The position numbers were made by a program, and so were the translations under genes. Positions 1-8,911 of a DNA stretch of 64,000 bases are shown in pieces. The notes under the pieces were generated by a model. The model did no database searches. It had not been told where the DNA came from and was given only the letters and a program-made list of their open reading frames with translations. Location of the stretch: contig CALKJZ010000003.1 in NCBI GenBank assembly GCA_937995515.1, forward strand, positions 1 through 64,000, in the 5' to 3' direction. The stretch's first letter is position 1, and each line of letters begins with the position of its first letter. The stretch comes from an uncultured Sphingomonadaceae bacterium. Its GTDB lineage: Bacteria > Pseudomonadota > Alphaproteobacteria > Sphingomonadales > Sphingomonadaceae.

Positions 1-2
1 GC

Positions 3-658
3 GCAGCCGGGGGCGTTCGTTTCGGGCCGGAGTGCCGAGCCTCGGACGTGCCAGCTGGAGGCGTGGCCAGCCGGCCCGGTCGATTCGGTGATCCGGGGGA
101 CCTCTGGAACGAGACCGTGAACCAGGTCTTCGATCCGGCGCCGGGGGGATTGCCCGGCCGGACGTGCTGGCCGTGGAGGGGCAGCAGCGCCTGCTGGGGT
201 CGCTGGACCTTGCCGGCCTGTTCGCGCTGGAGGGGGCCGGGGTGCGTGTCCATGACCGGCCGCCCGACCGCCCGCCGGTGGGCACCCGCGCCGCGCGGCC
301 GGGAAACCCCGGGGGCGCGTGCACGATCGAGCTCCTGGCAGCGCGGATCTTCAACGACCGGGCCGCACTGGCCGGGCGGTCGCTCAAGTCGCTGTGGATC
401 ATCCGCCAGTTCGGCGAGGGGTCCGAGCCCGTGGCCAGCTGTTCGGGCTGGAGCGAGACGGCGCTGACCCGCTTTCCGCTGCGGCCGGGCGAGGGCGCTG
501 GCGCGGCCGATGCCGAGCTCGAGGACGCCTGTGTGGCAAATCTCCGCCAGTTCGCCGCGCGCGCGGCCATCGCGCCGGATGCGAAGAGGCGCCGGCGCCT
601 GCCCACGGGGGCCGGCCCCACGCCCGCGGCCTCGCCGGCAGAAGACATGCCCCGATGA
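3..658 (+). pseudogene. Frameshifted, 5'-incomplete copy of an exported protein of unknown function
   Basis: The reading frame that is open from base 3 (ending ...NETVNQVFDPAPGG) and the frame that is open from about base 150 to the TGA at 656-658 together align with the intact protein encoded just downstream (655-1353). Shared features are a DPA motif, an LGxLDLAxL motif, a VxxHD motif, a GRSLKSLW-like segment and LTRFPLRPGE. The switch between frames falls at a run of six G at 143-148, so one extra G would restore a continuous protein. It is either a real inactivating frameshift or a homopolymer base-call error. The 5' end lies outside the window. The stop overlaps the start of the next gene (ATGA). 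Function unknown. From memory the family looks like a conserved sphingomonad hypothetical with a DSASPC motif, which I cannot verify here. Confidence 0.5.
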
Positions 659-1353
659 TCCGCCCCATTCCTGCCGCGGCCGTGGCGTTTGTCCTCGCCG
701 GTGCCGTCCTTGCGCGAGCCGAGCCCGGAAGGCCGGCGGAGCCCGGAGCGCCTGCGGCCGCAGGGCGAGGGGAGGTGGCGACCGCGTGCGAACCCCACCT
801 CTGGCCGGCCGAGCGCTTCCAGTCGCTCACCACGGGATGGCTTGGCGGCGGGTTGATCGATGCGGCCATCCATGCCGACCGGGACAGGGACAACCGGACG
901 CAGATGGCCGCCACGCTCGACCCGGCGATCCAGCCCGAGGCGCTGGGCGCGCTCGATCTTGCGACACTGCAGGCGGCGCAGCCGTCGCGAGTCATCCTCC
1001 ACGACACACCGCTCAACCGCAAGACGGTCAGCAAGGTGACCACCCGGCGCGCGGACTCGGCCTCGCCCTGCCATGCGGAGGTGATCGCGGCCGACATGCT
1101 GTACCAGAAGAATGTGCTGCCGGGGCGCACCTTGCAGACGCTGTTCCCGGTGCGCGACTTTGGCGAGCGCCCCGACAGGCCGCGGGTGACCAAGGCCTGG
1201 GGCGGCGAACCGCTCACCCGGTTTCCGCCGCGGGAGGGCGAGGACATCGAGGCGGCCGCCGCGGACCTGGCTGCGACCATTGCGAGGAACTTCAAGGAGG
1301 TTGCGGCCCATGCCCGGCGCGCGGTCGCGCGCGCCCCGGCCGGCGGGGGCTGA
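655..1353 (+). CDS. Exported protein of unknown function, tandem paralogue of the preceding gene
   Basis: This 232-residue protein starts at the ATG of an ATGA overlap with the upstream copy. An N-terminal hydrophobic stretch with an ALARA-type cleavage site over residues 1-23 suggests export to the periplasm. The conserved core (about residues 60-215) has an NRTQMAATLDPA stretch, LGALDLATL, VILHDTPLNR, a TTRRADSASPCHAE segment with a single conserved Cys, and LTRFPPREGED near the end. I recognise no enzyme motif, so no function is assigned. The tandem arrangement and shared motifs with the upstream copy show a local duplication. It converges with the HNH gene after a gap of only 42 bases. 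Confidence 0.75.
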   Translation: MIRPIPAAAVAFVLAGAVLARAEPGRPAEPGAPAAAGRGEVATACEPHLWPAERFQSLTTGWLGGGLIDAAIHADRDRDNRTQMAATLDPAIQPEALGALDLATLQAAQPSRVILHDTPLNRKTVSKVTTRRADSASPCHAEVIAADMLYQKNVLPGRTLQTLFPVRDFGERPDRPRVTKAWGGEPLTRFPPREGEDIEAAAADLAATIARNFKEVAAHARRAVARAPAGGG

Positions 1354-1395
1354 CACGCGGCGCCTGACGCCCCGGTGGCCCCGGGGCCCTCTCGA

Positions 1396-1980
1396 TCAGG
1401 GGTCGAGCTCGACGTCCCAGTAGAGGAAGTCGCGCCATGTCTCATGGCAGTGGTGCGGCGGGAAGGCGCGGCCGTTTTCCTGCAGCTGGTGGCTGGTGGG
1501 CTGGAAGGGTCGCTGGCGCGGGAACATCTGCGCCTCGGCCGGGGTCCGCCCGCCCTTGCGCAGGTTGCACGGCGCGCAGGCGGTGGTGACATTGAGCCAG
1601 GTGGTGCGCCCGCCGCGCGCGCGCGGGATCACGTGATCGAAGGTGAGGTCCTCGCGGCTGCCGCAATACTGGCAGGTGAACCTGTCGCGCAGGAACAGGT
1701 TGAAGCGGGTGAAGGCCGGGTTGGTGGACGGCTTCACATACTGGCGCAGCGCCACGACGGAGGGCAGGCGCATGGCGAAGGAGGGCGAGCGGATCTCGCG
1801 GTCGTAGAGCGCGACGACGTCCACCCGCTCGAGGAACACGGCCTTGATCGCATCCTGCCAGCCCCACAGCGAGAGCGGAAAGTAGGAAAGCGGGGTATAG
1901 TCGGCGTTCAGCACCAGCGCCGGGCAGGCCTCGGGCGATGCCACCCGGTCGAGGCGGTCGAGCACGTCAGGATGATCCAT
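1396..1980 (-). CDS. HNH endonuclease family protein
   Basis: A 194-residue protein with the HNH nuclease core in its C-terminal half: a CQYCG zinc pair, then FDHVIPRARGG with the catalytic His, then an Asn-containing NVTTACAPCNLRKGG segment with the second CxxC. The N-terminal half (LVLNADYTPLSYFPLSLWGWQ) is the conserved lead-in of the stand-alone HNH proteins common in alphaproteobacteria. The frame is open for another 38 codons upstream, but the ATG at 1980 (MDHPDVLDRL) gives the usual family length. Such proteins cut or nick DNA in vitro, and their cellular role is generally unknown. No phage or restriction genes are adjacent. It diverges from gluQ across a 264-base gap that is AT-richer at its right end and probably holds both promoters. 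Confidence 0.85.
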   Translation of the reverse strand: MDHPDVLDRLDRVASPEACPALVLNADYTPLSYFPLSLWGWQDAIKAVFLERVDVVALYDREIRSPSFAMRLPSVVALRQYVKPSTNPAFTRFNLFLRDRFTCQYCGSREDLTFDHVIPRARGGRTTWLNVTTACAPCNLRKGGRTPAEAQMFPRQRPFQPTSHQLQENGRAFPPHHCHETWRDFLYWDVELDP

Positions 1981-2244
1981 CGAACGCCCCCCTGCCCGCG
2001 CACCAGTCGATCGCGCCTGCCATCCGCGCCCTCCGCTGCCGAGGCGCCCATGACGGTTTTCGACCCTATCGCACATCGGGCAGAACGCCGCCACGAGGGC
2101 CTTGCCGTCTGCTCCTTCGGGCCGGGACGCCCCAGCCGCGGTCCCTATACCAGAGGCAGTATGTCTTTCCTATGACAGCACCATATCTTGTCGTGTCAAC
2201 AGGTGCTGGATTCACCGGGCGGGTTGCCGCAGGAAGAGGCCCCG

Positions 2245-3108
2245 ATGCCGGGCCCAGCATGCGTGAGCCGATTTGCGCCCTCCCCCACCGGGCGGCTGCA
2301 CCTTGGCCACGCCTTTTCCGCGCTTCTGGCACACGATCTTGCCCGCCGTTCCGGCGGCCAGTTCGTGCTCAGGATCGAGGATATCGACCGCGGGCGGTGC
2401 CGGGAGCCGTTCGTTTCCGGCATCCTCGCCGATCTTGCATGGCTGGGCCTTGGCTGGGACCGTCTCGAGCGGCAGGCGCAGGGCGCGGCCCGGCACGAGG
2501 CCGCGCTTGCCCGGCTGGAGGCGATGGGGCTTGCCTACCCCTGTTTCTGCACCCGGGCCGACATTGCCGCGGCCGCCGGGGCGCCGCACGGCGCGCCGGT
2601 CATCTACCCCGGAACCTGCCGCGGCCTGCCGCCTGCCGAGGCCCGGGCGCGCGCGGCGGCCATGCCGCACGCCGTGCGGCTGGACGTGGCGCGGGCTGCG
2701 GCGATCGCCGGCCCGCTTGCCTGGCACGATGCCGGGGCCGGCACCGTCAGGGCGCAGCCCGAGATGCTCGGCGACATCGTGCTGGCGCGCAGGGATTTCG
2801 GGGTTGGCTACATGCTCGCCTCGGCGGTGGACGATGCCGAGGCCGGGGTGACCGACGTGGTGCGCGGGCGCGACCTGTTCGCGGCCACCCATGTGCAGCG
2901 GCTCCTGCAGGCGCTGCTCGGCCTTGCCACGCCCCGATATCACCACCACCGGCTTCTGCTGGCGGCCGACGGCCGGCGGCTCGCCAAGCGCGACCGGGCC
3001 GAGACACTGGAGGTGCTGCGCGCGCGCGGGCTCGCCGGCGCGGCAGTGGCCGCACGGCTGCGCGGCATCCCCGCCCTCGGGCCGGACTGCCACATCGCCT
3101 TCACCTGA
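2245..3108 (+). CDS. gluQ: Glutamyl-Q tRNA(Asp) synthetase
   Basis: The 287-residue protein is a truncated glutamyl-tRNA synthetase paralogue that has the catalytic domain but no anticodon-binding domain. It attaches glutamate to the queuosine base at position 34 of tRNA-Asp. The sequence shows RFAPSPTGRLHLGH (HIGH motif) at the N-terminus, RIEDID, a CFC...Y...C zinc-site pattern around residues 98-125 and LAKRD (KMSKS-like) near residue 250. The ATG at 2245 was chosen because AGGAAGAGG lies about five bases upstream. The longer frame begins with non-family sequence. It is monocistronic, with 169 bases of apparently empty sequence before the next gene. A predicted queuosine-precursor-type transporter lies about 30 kb away in the same window. 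Confidence 0.93.
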   Translation: MPGPACVSRFAPSPTGRLHLGHAFSALLAHDLARRSGGQFVLRIEDIDRGRCREPFVSGILADLAWLGLGWDRLERQAQGAARHEAALARLEAMGLAYPCFCTRADIAAAAGAPHGAPVIYPGTCRGLPPAEARARAAAMPHAVRLDVARAAAIAGPLAWHDAGAGTVRAQPEMLGDIVLARRDFGVGYMLASAVDDAEAGVTDVVRGRDLFAATHVQRLLQALLGLATPRYHHHRLLLAADGRRLAKRDRAETLEVLRARGLAGAAVAARLRGIPALGPDCHIAFT

Positions 3109-3277
3109 CAGCAGGACAGCAAGGCCCGGGCGTGTGCCGTCCCCTGCCGCCGCCATCGCGGCCGGGGGAAGGCGGGAGGGCAGCCGGGGGGCGTTCACGC
3201 CGCCGCGGCCCCGCGGGCGCTCCGGCTCCCAAAATGCCGCGCTGGCACCTGCTGCAGGCAAGCCTATATGACGCGGC

Positions 3278-3508
3278 ATGACGTCACTTCTGGTTGCGCT
3301 CATCGTGCTGGCCGCTGGCCTCACCGTCTATGCGCTGGTGCGCGGCATCATCGCCATGGCCTCGGGGCGCGACACGCTCGAGGGCGGCCAAGGCGTCTCG
3401 GGGCTCAAGTCCAACCGGATGATGACCCTGCGCGTCATCTTCCAGGCGGCGACCATCCTGCTCGTGGTGATCCTGTTTCTCGCCACCGGCGGCAGCTTCG
3501 TCCGCTGA
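3278..3508 (+). CDS. Small twin-transmembrane (HIG1-like) protein
   Basis: A 76-residue inner-membrane protein with two hydrophobic segments (about residues 4-27 and 51-70) joined by a polar GRDTLEGGQGVSGLKSNRMM loop. Small proteins of this twin-membrane, HIG1-domain-like type are commonly found directly before the PduO-type cobalamin adenosyltransferase in alphaproteobacteria, which is the arrangement here (22-base gap). HIG1 proteins in other organisms associate with respiratory complexes. A specific role here is not known. The pairing suggests co-transcription with the adenosyltransferase. Confidence 0.8.
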   Translation: MTSLLVALIVLAAGLTVYALVRGIIAMASGRDTLEGGQGVSGLKSNRMMTLRVIFQAATILLVVILFLATGGSFVR

Positions 3509-3530
3509 TCCGGCGCGGGAGTCGGCCCCG

Positions 3531-4136
3531 ATGGTGAAGCTCAACCGCATCTACACCCGGACCGGCGACGACGGCACGACTGGCCTTGCCGACGGCTCGC
3601 GGCTGCGAAAGGATTCGATGCGGATTGCAGCCTATGGCACGACCGACGAGGCGATGAGCGCCATCGGCATCGCGCGGCTGCACGCCGGGCCGGAGGCGGA
3701 TTCGATGCTGGCGCGCATCCAGAACGACCTGTTCGACGTGGGTGCCGACCTTGCCACTCCGCGCATGGACTGGGAGGGGCCCGATTTCGCGCAGAGCGGT
3801 GCCGAGGCGCCGTGGCAGCCGCTGCGCGTGGCGGCCTCGCAGACGGCGCGGCTGGAAGCCGAGATCGACGCCATGAACGCCGATCTTCCGCCCCTTTCGA
3901 GCTTCATCCTGCCCGGTGGCACGCCGCTTGCCGCGCACCTTCACCTTGCGCGCACGATCGTGCGCCGGGCCGAGCGCGCGGCGGTGGCTGCGGCTGCCGA
4001 GGCCGAGATCAACCCCGAGGCGCTGCGCTATCTGAACCGCCTTTCGGATCATCTGTTCGTGATGGCCCGGCACGTCAACAGCCCCGCGGCCGGCGGGCCG
4101 GGCGACGTGCTGTGGGTGCCGGCGGCCAACCGCTAG
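3531..4136 (+). CDS. ATP:cob(I)alamin adenosyltransferase (PduO type)
   Basis: A 201-residue cytoplasmic enzyme that transfers the adenosyl group of ATP to cob(I)alamin, making the coenzyme B12 needed by methylmalonyl-CoA mutase. The N-terminal KLNRIYTRTGDDGTTGLADG segment is the ATP-binding signature of the PduO family. Further conserved parts are the FILPGGTPLAAHLHLARTIVRRAER helix region (about residues 120-145) and the NRLSDHLFVMARHVN tail. It directly follows the small twin-membrane gene. Together with the propionyl-CoA carboxylase beta gene 8 kb downstream it suggests a propionate-to-succinyl-CoA route (inference). No cobalamin riboswitch was seen upstream. Confidence 0.92.
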   Translation: MVKLNRIYTRTGDDGTTGLADGSRLRKDSMRIAAYGTTDEAMSAIGIARLHAGPEADSMLARIQNDLFDVGADLATPRMDWEGPDFAQSGAEAPWQPLRVAASQTARLEAEIDAMNADLPPLSSFILPGGTPLAAHLHLARTIVRRAERAAVAAAAEAEINPEALRYLNRLSDHLFVMARHVNSPAAGGPGDVLWVPAANR

Positions 4137-4218
4137 CGCGCCCTTCGGGCCGGCGCCGTGGCCGGGCCGACCGGACCTTGGGCACCCGGAGGATCAAGAG
4201 GACAGACGAGGACACCCG

Positions 4219-6282
4219 ATGCTGACGCTCCTTCTTCTCGCCCTGCTGCCTGGTGCGGCTGCACCCGCCGTTGCGGCTGCGCCCGCCGTTGCCGCTGCAC
4301 CGCCGGCGCCTGCGGCCGGGGCCGCCCGCGCCGGCCCGGCGCTCGGCAGCTTCGGGGTGGATCTGTCCGGCATGGACAAAAGCGTGCGGCCGGGCGACGA
4401 CTTCTTCCGTTTCGTGAATGGCGGTTGGGAGGCGCGCACCGAGATCCCGGCCGACCGGTCGCGCTGGGGGATGTTCGACGAGTTGCGCGAGCTGTCGCTT
4501 GCGCGCACGCGCGCCATCCTCGAGGAGGCCGCCGCCGACCGGGCTGCAACCGGCAACCGGGCGAAGATGGGGGCCTTCTTTGCCAGCCTGATGGACGAGG
4601 CCGCGATCGAGGCCAGGGGCCTTGCGCCGCTTGCGCCCCGGCTTGCGGCCATCGATGCGATTGCCGACCGCGGGCAGCTTTCGGCCTTTCTCGGCGAGGC
4701 GACGCGGCGCGGCGCCGTCTCCCCGATCGGGGCGGGCGTGAGCCAGGACCTGCGCGACCCGGAGGCGATGCGCGCCGGGCTTGCGCAGGCGGGCCTCTCG
4801 CTTCCCGACCGCGACTATTATTTCGCGCCGCAGTGGGAGGCGGTGCGCGGCCAGCACCGCGCGCACGTGGCGCGCATGTTCGCGCTTGCCGGCCTCGACC
4901 GGCCCGAGGAGCGGGCCGCGCGCGTGCAGGCGCTGGAGACGAAGATCGCAGCCGCCCACTGGACGCGCGAGGCGAGCCGGCAGGCGGACAGGCGGCACAA
5001 CCCGGTGCCGCGCGCGCAGCTGGCGGCGGCCTATCCGGGCCTCGACTGGGGGGCCTTCCTTGCCGCCACCGGCTTCGACGGCGAGGCGATCATCAACGTG
5101 GCCCAGCCCTCGGCGGTCGAAGGGATCGCAGCTCTCGTCGGCTCGGAGCCCCTGGAGGCGTGGCGGGACTATCTTGCCTACCACGAGCTGCGCCGCGCCG
5201 CGCCGGCACTGCCGCAGCGCTTGCGCGACGAGGTGTTCGCCTTCCACGAGCGCACCCTTTCGGGCACGCCGCAGCAGGAGGAGCGCTGGAAGCAGGCCGT
5301 CGCCCTCACCTCGGCGGCGCTCGGCGAGGCAATCGGCGAGATCTATGTGGCGCGCCACTTCCCGCCCGAGGCCAAGGCGGCCATGGACGAGCTGGTGGCG
5401 AACATCCTGCGCGCCATGGATGCGCGGCTGGCCAATCTTGTCTGGATGGCGCCCGAGACCCGCACGGCGGCGCGGGCGAAGCTTGCGCGCTTTACCGCCA
5501 AGATCGGCTATCCCGGGCGGTGGCGCGACTATTCCGCACTCGAGGTGGTGGCCACAGACCCGCTTGGCAATCTCGAGCGGGCCGCGCGCTTCGAGGCCGA
5601 CCGGCAGCGGGCGAAGCTCGGCCGGCCGGTCGACCGCTCGGAGTGGTTCATGACCCCGATGACGGTCAATGCCTATGCCAACCCGACCTGGAACGAGATT
5701 GTGTTCCCGGCTGCGATCCTGCAGCCGCCCTTCTTCGACCCGAGGGCCGACAAGGCGGTGAACTATGGGGCCATCGGTGCGGTGATCGGGCACGAGATCC
5801 TGCACCATTTCGACGACCAGGGCCGCAAGTATGATGCCGATGGCAAGCTTGCCGACTGGTGGACCGAGGGCGACATCGTCCGCTTCGGCGCGCTGACGCA
5901 GCGGCTGGTGGAGCAGGTCGAGACCTACGAGCCGCTCCCGGGCAGGCGGATCAACGGCCGGGTGAGCCTCGGGGAAAATATCGCCGACCTCGGCGGGCTG
6001 AAGGTGGCCTACGACGCCTATCGCATGGCGCTCGGCGGCCGGCCGGCGCCGGTGATCGACGGCTTTACCGGCGACCAGCGCTTCTTCCTCGGCTTCGGCC
6101 AGATCTGGCGCACGCGCATGCGCGACGAGGCGATGGCGCGCCAGCTTGCCACCGGGCCGCACAGCCCGGGCAACATCCGCCCGCTGACGGTGCGCAACCA
6201 TGACGCGTGGTACGAGGCGTTCGGCGTGACCGAGACCGACCGGCTCTACCTGCCGCCCGACGAGCGGGTAAGGATCTGGTAG
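4219..6282 (+). CDS. M13-family zinc metallopeptidase (neprilysin/PepO-like)
   Basis: A 687-residue exported peptidase. The first ~25 residues form an Ala-rich signal peptide, followed by a low-complexity Ala/Pro linker. The mature protein begins with the family's GVDLSGMDKSVRPGDDFFRF lead. The peptidase domain carries NPTWNEIVFPAAILQPPFF, the zinc motif HEILHHF (HExxH, about residue 525) and ENIADLGGLKVAYDAY with the third zinc ligand Glu. The C-terminal region is intact, so the enzyme is probably active on short peptides in the periplasm or outside the cell. It stands between the cobalamin gene and a YqaA-type gene, with a strong hairpin after its stop, so it is probably its own transcription unit. 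Confidence 0.93.
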   Translation: MLTLLLLALLPGAAAPAVAAAPAVAAAPPAPAAGAARAGPALGSFGVDLSGMDKSVRPGDDFFRFVNGGWEARTEIPADRSRWGMFDELRELSLARTRAILEEAAADRAATGNRAKMGAFFASLMDEAAIEARGLAPLAPRLAAIDAIADRGQLSAFLGEATRRGAVSPIGAGVSQDLRDPEAMRAGLAQAGLSLPDRDYYFAPQWEAVRGQHRAHVARMFALAGLDRPEERAARVQALETKIAAAHWTREASRQADRRHNPVPRAQLAAAYPGLDWGAFLAATGFDGEAIINVAQPSAVEGIAALVGSEPLEAWRDYLAYHELRRAAPALPQRLRDEVFAFHERTLSGTPQQEERWKQAVALTSAALGEAIGEIYVARHFPPEAKAAMDELVANILRAMDARLANLVWMAPETRTAARAKLARFTAKIGYPGRWRDYSALEVVATDPLGNLERAARFEADRQRAKLGRPVDRSEWFMTPMTVNAYANPTWNEIVFPAAILQPPFFDPRADKAVNYGAIGAVIGHEILHHFDDQGRKYDADGKLADWWTEGDIVRFGALTQRLVEQVETYEPLPGRRINGRVSLGENIADLGGLKVAYDAYRMALGGRPAPVIDGFTGDQRFFLGFGQIWRTRMRDEAMARQLATGPHSPGNIRPLTVRNHDAWYEAFGVTETDRLYLPPDERVRIW

Positions 6283-6314
6283 GTCGCGCGCCGCCCCTGC
6301 CGCGCAGGGCGGGG

Positions 6315-6332
6315 GTGGCGCGGGTGCGCCAC
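6315..6332. terminator. Hairpin between the M13 peptidase and YqaA-type genes
   Basis: A perfect 7-base stem GTGGCGC/GCGCCAC with a 4-base loop lies 33 bases after the peptidase stop. It is preceded at 6292-6311 by a second stem (CGCCCCTG with CAGGGCG, one bulge). There is no T tract, so it may pause or stabilise the mRNA end rather than be a classic intrinsic terminator. Confidence 0.35.
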
Positions 6333-6352
6333 CTCGCCTAAGGCGCTCGCCG

Positions 6353-6937
6353 ATGCTGCGCGGCCTTTACGACTGGACACTTGCGAAGTGCCGGCACCCG
6401 CACGCGGAGCGCTGGCTGGCCGGGCTCTCGTTTGCCGAGGCGAGCTTCTTTCCCATCCCGCCCGACGTGCTCTTGGCGCCCATGTGCCTTGCCGACCCGC
6501 CGCGTGCCTTTCGCCTCGCTGCCATCACCACCCTCGCCTCGGTTGCAGGCGCGGTGTTCGGCTATCTCATCGGCCTGTTCCTTTTCGAGGCTGTGGGCCG
6601 CCCGCTTCTTGTTCTCTATGGCGGGGCCGAGGCCTTCGAGACCTTCGGGGCGGCGTTCAACGCCAAGGGCTGGCTCATCGTGCTGCTCGCCGGCTTCACC
6701 CCCCTGCCGTTCAAGGTGATCACCATTGCCTCGGGGGCCACCGGCCTGTCGCTTGCCGTGCTGGTGCTGGCGAGCCTTGTCTCGCGCGGGGCGCGCTTCT
6801 TCCTCGTGGCCGCGCTCCTGTGGAGGTTCGGCCCGCCCATGCAGATCCTCATCGAGCGGCATTTCAACACGCTCTCGATCCTGTTCGGCGCGCTGCTGGT
6901 GGGCGGGTTCGTGGTCCTCGGGATACTCGGGCGCTGA
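6353..6937 (+). CDS. YqaA-family (SNARE-associated/VTT domain) membrane protein
   Basis: A 194-residue multi-pass inner-membrane protein. The N-terminal part has a [17 protein letters not shown] segment with the re-entrant proline pattern of the DedA/YqaA superfamily. Around residue 120 it has [16 protein letters not shown], the second re-entrant signature. At least four hydrophobic segments are visible. Family members are thought to act in lipid translocation or membrane homeostasis, and the substrate here is unknown. It precedes etfB by 104 bases and may be read with it or separately. Confidence 0.87.
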   Translation: MLRGLYDWTLAKCRHPHAERWLAGLSFAEASFFPIPPDVLLAPMCLADPPRAFRLAAITTLASVAGAVFGYLIGLFLFEAVGRPLLVLYGGAEAFETFGAAFNAKGWLIVLLAGFTPLPFKVITIASGATGLSLAVLVLASLVSRGARFFLVAALLWRFGPPMQILIERHFNTLSILFGALLVGGFVVLGILGR

Positions 6938-7041
6938 GTTGCCCGCCCGCCCCGCCCCGTGCGACGGGGCGTTCGTTGACTCGCGCAGGCGAGTTGCCCA
7001 AAGGCAGGCGCAACCGAGAACACGCACCGGGAGCCAGGTTC

Positions 7042-7791
7042 ATGAAGCTGCTCGTGCCCGTGAAACGGGTGGTCGACTACAATGTGAAAGTGCGGGTGAA
7101 GCCCGACCAGAGCGGGGTTGAGCTTGCCAATGTGAAGATGAGCATGAACCCCTTCGACGAGATCGCAGTCGAGGAGGCGGTGCGGCTGAAGGAAAAGGGC
7201 TGGGCCTCGGAGATCGTGGTGGTCTCGATCGGCGTGCCGCAGTGCCAGGAGACCATCCGCACCGCGCTGGCCATGGGGGCAGACCGCGGCATTCTGGTCG
7301 AGACCGACACGCCGACCGAGAGCCTCGGCGTTGCCAAGCTTCTCGCGAAGATCGCCGCGGAGGAGCAGCCGGGCCTTGTGATCCTCGGCAAGCAGGCGAT
7401 CGACGACGACGCCAACCAGACCGGGCAGATGCTGGCCGCGCTGCTCGGCTGGCCGCAGGGCACCTTTGCAAGCCGGGTGGAGCCGGGCGAGGACCGGGTG
7501 GCGGTGACCCGGGAGGTCGACGGCGGGCTCGAGACGGTCGAGCTCCGCCTGCCGGCAATCGTGACCACCGACCTGCGCCTCAACGAGCCGCGCTATGCGA
7601 GCCTTCCCAACATCATGAAGGCGAAATCCAAGCCCATCGCGCGCAAGACCCCGGCCGACTATGGCGTGGATCTCACCCCGCGCGTCGAGACGCTGAAGGT
7701 GACCGAGCCGCCGAAGCGGCAGGCCGGCATCAAGGTGAAGACGGTCGACGAGCTGATTGCCAATCTGAGGAACGCGGGAGCGATCGCATGA
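7042..7791 (+). CDS. etfB: Electron transfer flavoprotein subunit beta
   Basis: The 249-residue beta subunit pairs with EtfA to carry electrons from acyl-CoA and other dehydrogenases to the ETF:quinone oxidoreductase. It starts [19 protein letters not shown] and contains the family signature [21 protein letters not shown], the AMP-binding region [17 protein letters not shown], and the recognition-loop-containing [19 protein letters not shown]. Its stop overlaps the etfA start (ATGA), so the two subunits are translationally coupled and made in equal amounts. The larger open frame upstream is a shadow of the YqaA-type gene. Confidence 0.96.
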   Translation: MKLLVPVKRVVDYNVKVRVKPDQSGVELANVKMSMNPFDEIAVEEAVRLKEKGWASEIVVVSIGVPQCQETIRTALAMGADRGILVETDTPTESLGVAKLLAKIAAEEQPGLVILGKQAIDDDANQTGQMLAALLGWPQGTFASRVEPGEDRVAVTREVDGGLETVELRLPAIVTTDLRLNEPRYASLPNIMKAKSKPIARKTPADYGVDLTPRVETLKVTEPPKRQAGIKVKTVDELIANLRNAGAIA

Positions 7792-8735
7792 GCATCCTGG
7801 TGCTTGCCGAGCACGACAATGCGCAGCTGAAGGACGCAACCCTGGCGGCGGTGACAGCGGCCGTCGAGCTCGCCCGCCACGCGGGCGGCGAGGTGCACCT
7901 GCTGGTGGCGGGCGACGGCTGCCAGCCGGTGGCCGAGCAGGCGGCGCGGGTGGAGGGCGTGGCCAGGGTGCTGTGCGCCTCCGATCCGGCCTATGCCCAT
8001 GCGCTGCCCGAGAATGTGGCGCCGCTGGTCGCGGGGCTGATGGACGGCTATGACGCGGTGCTGGCGCCTGCGACCACGCGCGGCAAGAACATCCTGCCCC
8101 GGGTTGCAGCGCTCATCGACGTGGCGCAGGTGTCCGACATCCTGTCGGTCGAGGCGGCCGACACCTTCACCCGGCCCATCTATGCCGGAAACGCGATTGC
8201 AACCGTGCGTGCAGGCGATGCCAAGAAGGTGATCACGGTGCGCGGCACCGCCTTCCCCAAGGCGAAGGCCGAGGGGGGCGCGGCTGCGATCGAGGCCGTC
8301 TCGGGGCCGGGCGATGCCGGGCTTTCGACCTTCCTCGGGGCGGAGCTGACCGCCTCGGAACGTCCGGAGCTCACAAGCGCCAAGATCATCGTCTCGGGCG
8401 GGCGGGCGCTCGGCAGCAGCGAGGCGTTCCACACCACCATCGAGCCCCTGGCCGACAGGCTGGGTGCTGCAGTCGGCGCCAGCCGGGCGGCGGTCGATGC
8501 CGGCTATGTGCCCAACGACTATCAGGTGGGGCAGACCGGCAAGATCGTGGCGCCCGAGCTCTATGTCGCGATCGGCATCTCCGGCGCCATCCAGCACCTT
8601 GCCGGCATGAAGGATTCGAAGACCATCGTTGCCATCAACAAGGACGAGGAAGCGCCGATCTTCCAGGTGGCGGATTACGGCCTTGTGGGCGACCTCTTCC
8701 AGCTGGTGCCCGAGCTCACGGAAAAGCTCGGCTGA
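7788..8735 (+). CDS. etfA: Electron transfer flavoprotein subunit alpha
   Basis: The 315-residue alpha subunit binds FAD through its C-terminal domain, where [29 protein letters not shown] and the motif [15 protein letters not shown] (about residues 255-280) are all present. The N-terminal half is the Rossmann-like domain that docks with EtfB. The ATG at 7788 overlaps the etfB stop. Downstream is a compound hairpin, so the operon probably ends here, although a hydroxyacyl-CoA dehydrogenase follows 1.7 kb further on beyond an inserted PEP-CTERM gene. Confidence 0.96.
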   Translation: MSILVLAEHDNAQLKDATLAAVTAAVELARHAGGEVHLLVAGDGCQPVAEQAARVEGVARVLCASDPAYAHALPENVAPLVAGLMDGYDAVLAPATTRGKNILPRVAALIDVAQVSDILSVEAADTFTRPIYAGNAIATVRAGDAKKVITVRGTAFPKAKAEGGAAAIEAVSGPGDAGLSTFLGAELTASERPELTSAKIIVSGGRALGSSEAFHTTIEPLADRLGAAVGASRAAVDAGYVPNDYQVGQTGKIVAPELYVAIGISGAIQHLAGMKDSKTIVAINKDEEAPIFQVADYGLVGDLFQLVPELTEKLG

Positions 8736-8736
8736 G

Positions 8737-8773
8737 CCGGGGCGGGGGCAGCCGCTGCCGGCGCACGCCCCGG
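8737..8773 (+). terminator. Compound hairpin after etfA
   Basis: An 8-base stem CCGGGGCG (8737-8744) pairs with CGCCCCGG (8766-8773). The enclosed sequence forms its own small hairpin GGCAG/CTGCC at 8747-8759. It begins at the etfA stop. No T run follows. Confidence 0.4.
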
Positions 8774-8841
8774 GCCCGTCTTGCGGCAGGTTGCTGGCGT
8801 GTCATCGTCCTGTCGGGGCGACGACACGGTCCTGACATGTG

Positions 8842-8888
8842 CCTGACCCGAAACTTTCACCATGTTTGGGCATCGCGCGCGGGTCAGG
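8842..8888. promoter_or_regulatory. 9-base inverted repeat upstream of the PEP-CTERM phytase-like gene
   Basis: CCTGACCCG at 8842-8850 is the exact reverse complement of CGGGTCAGG at 8880-8888, separated by 29 bases. It lies between etfA and the start at 8912, in a stretch less GC-rich than its surroundings. It could be a paired operator or an mRNA leader hairpin. Function is inferred only from position and symmetry. Confidence 0.3.
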
Positions 8889-8911
8889 GTGCTGATTCTG
8901 AGGGGGTCCTC

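Noticed and set aside
3350-3530. Possible cobalamin riboswitch before the adenosyltransferase gene
   Set aside because: The gap to the upstream gene is only 22 bases and no B12-box-like sequence is present.
4075-6201. A 708-codon minus-strand frame opposite the M13 peptidase gene
   Set aside because: Antisense shadow. The plus-strand protein has a signal peptide, HExxH and all family blocks.
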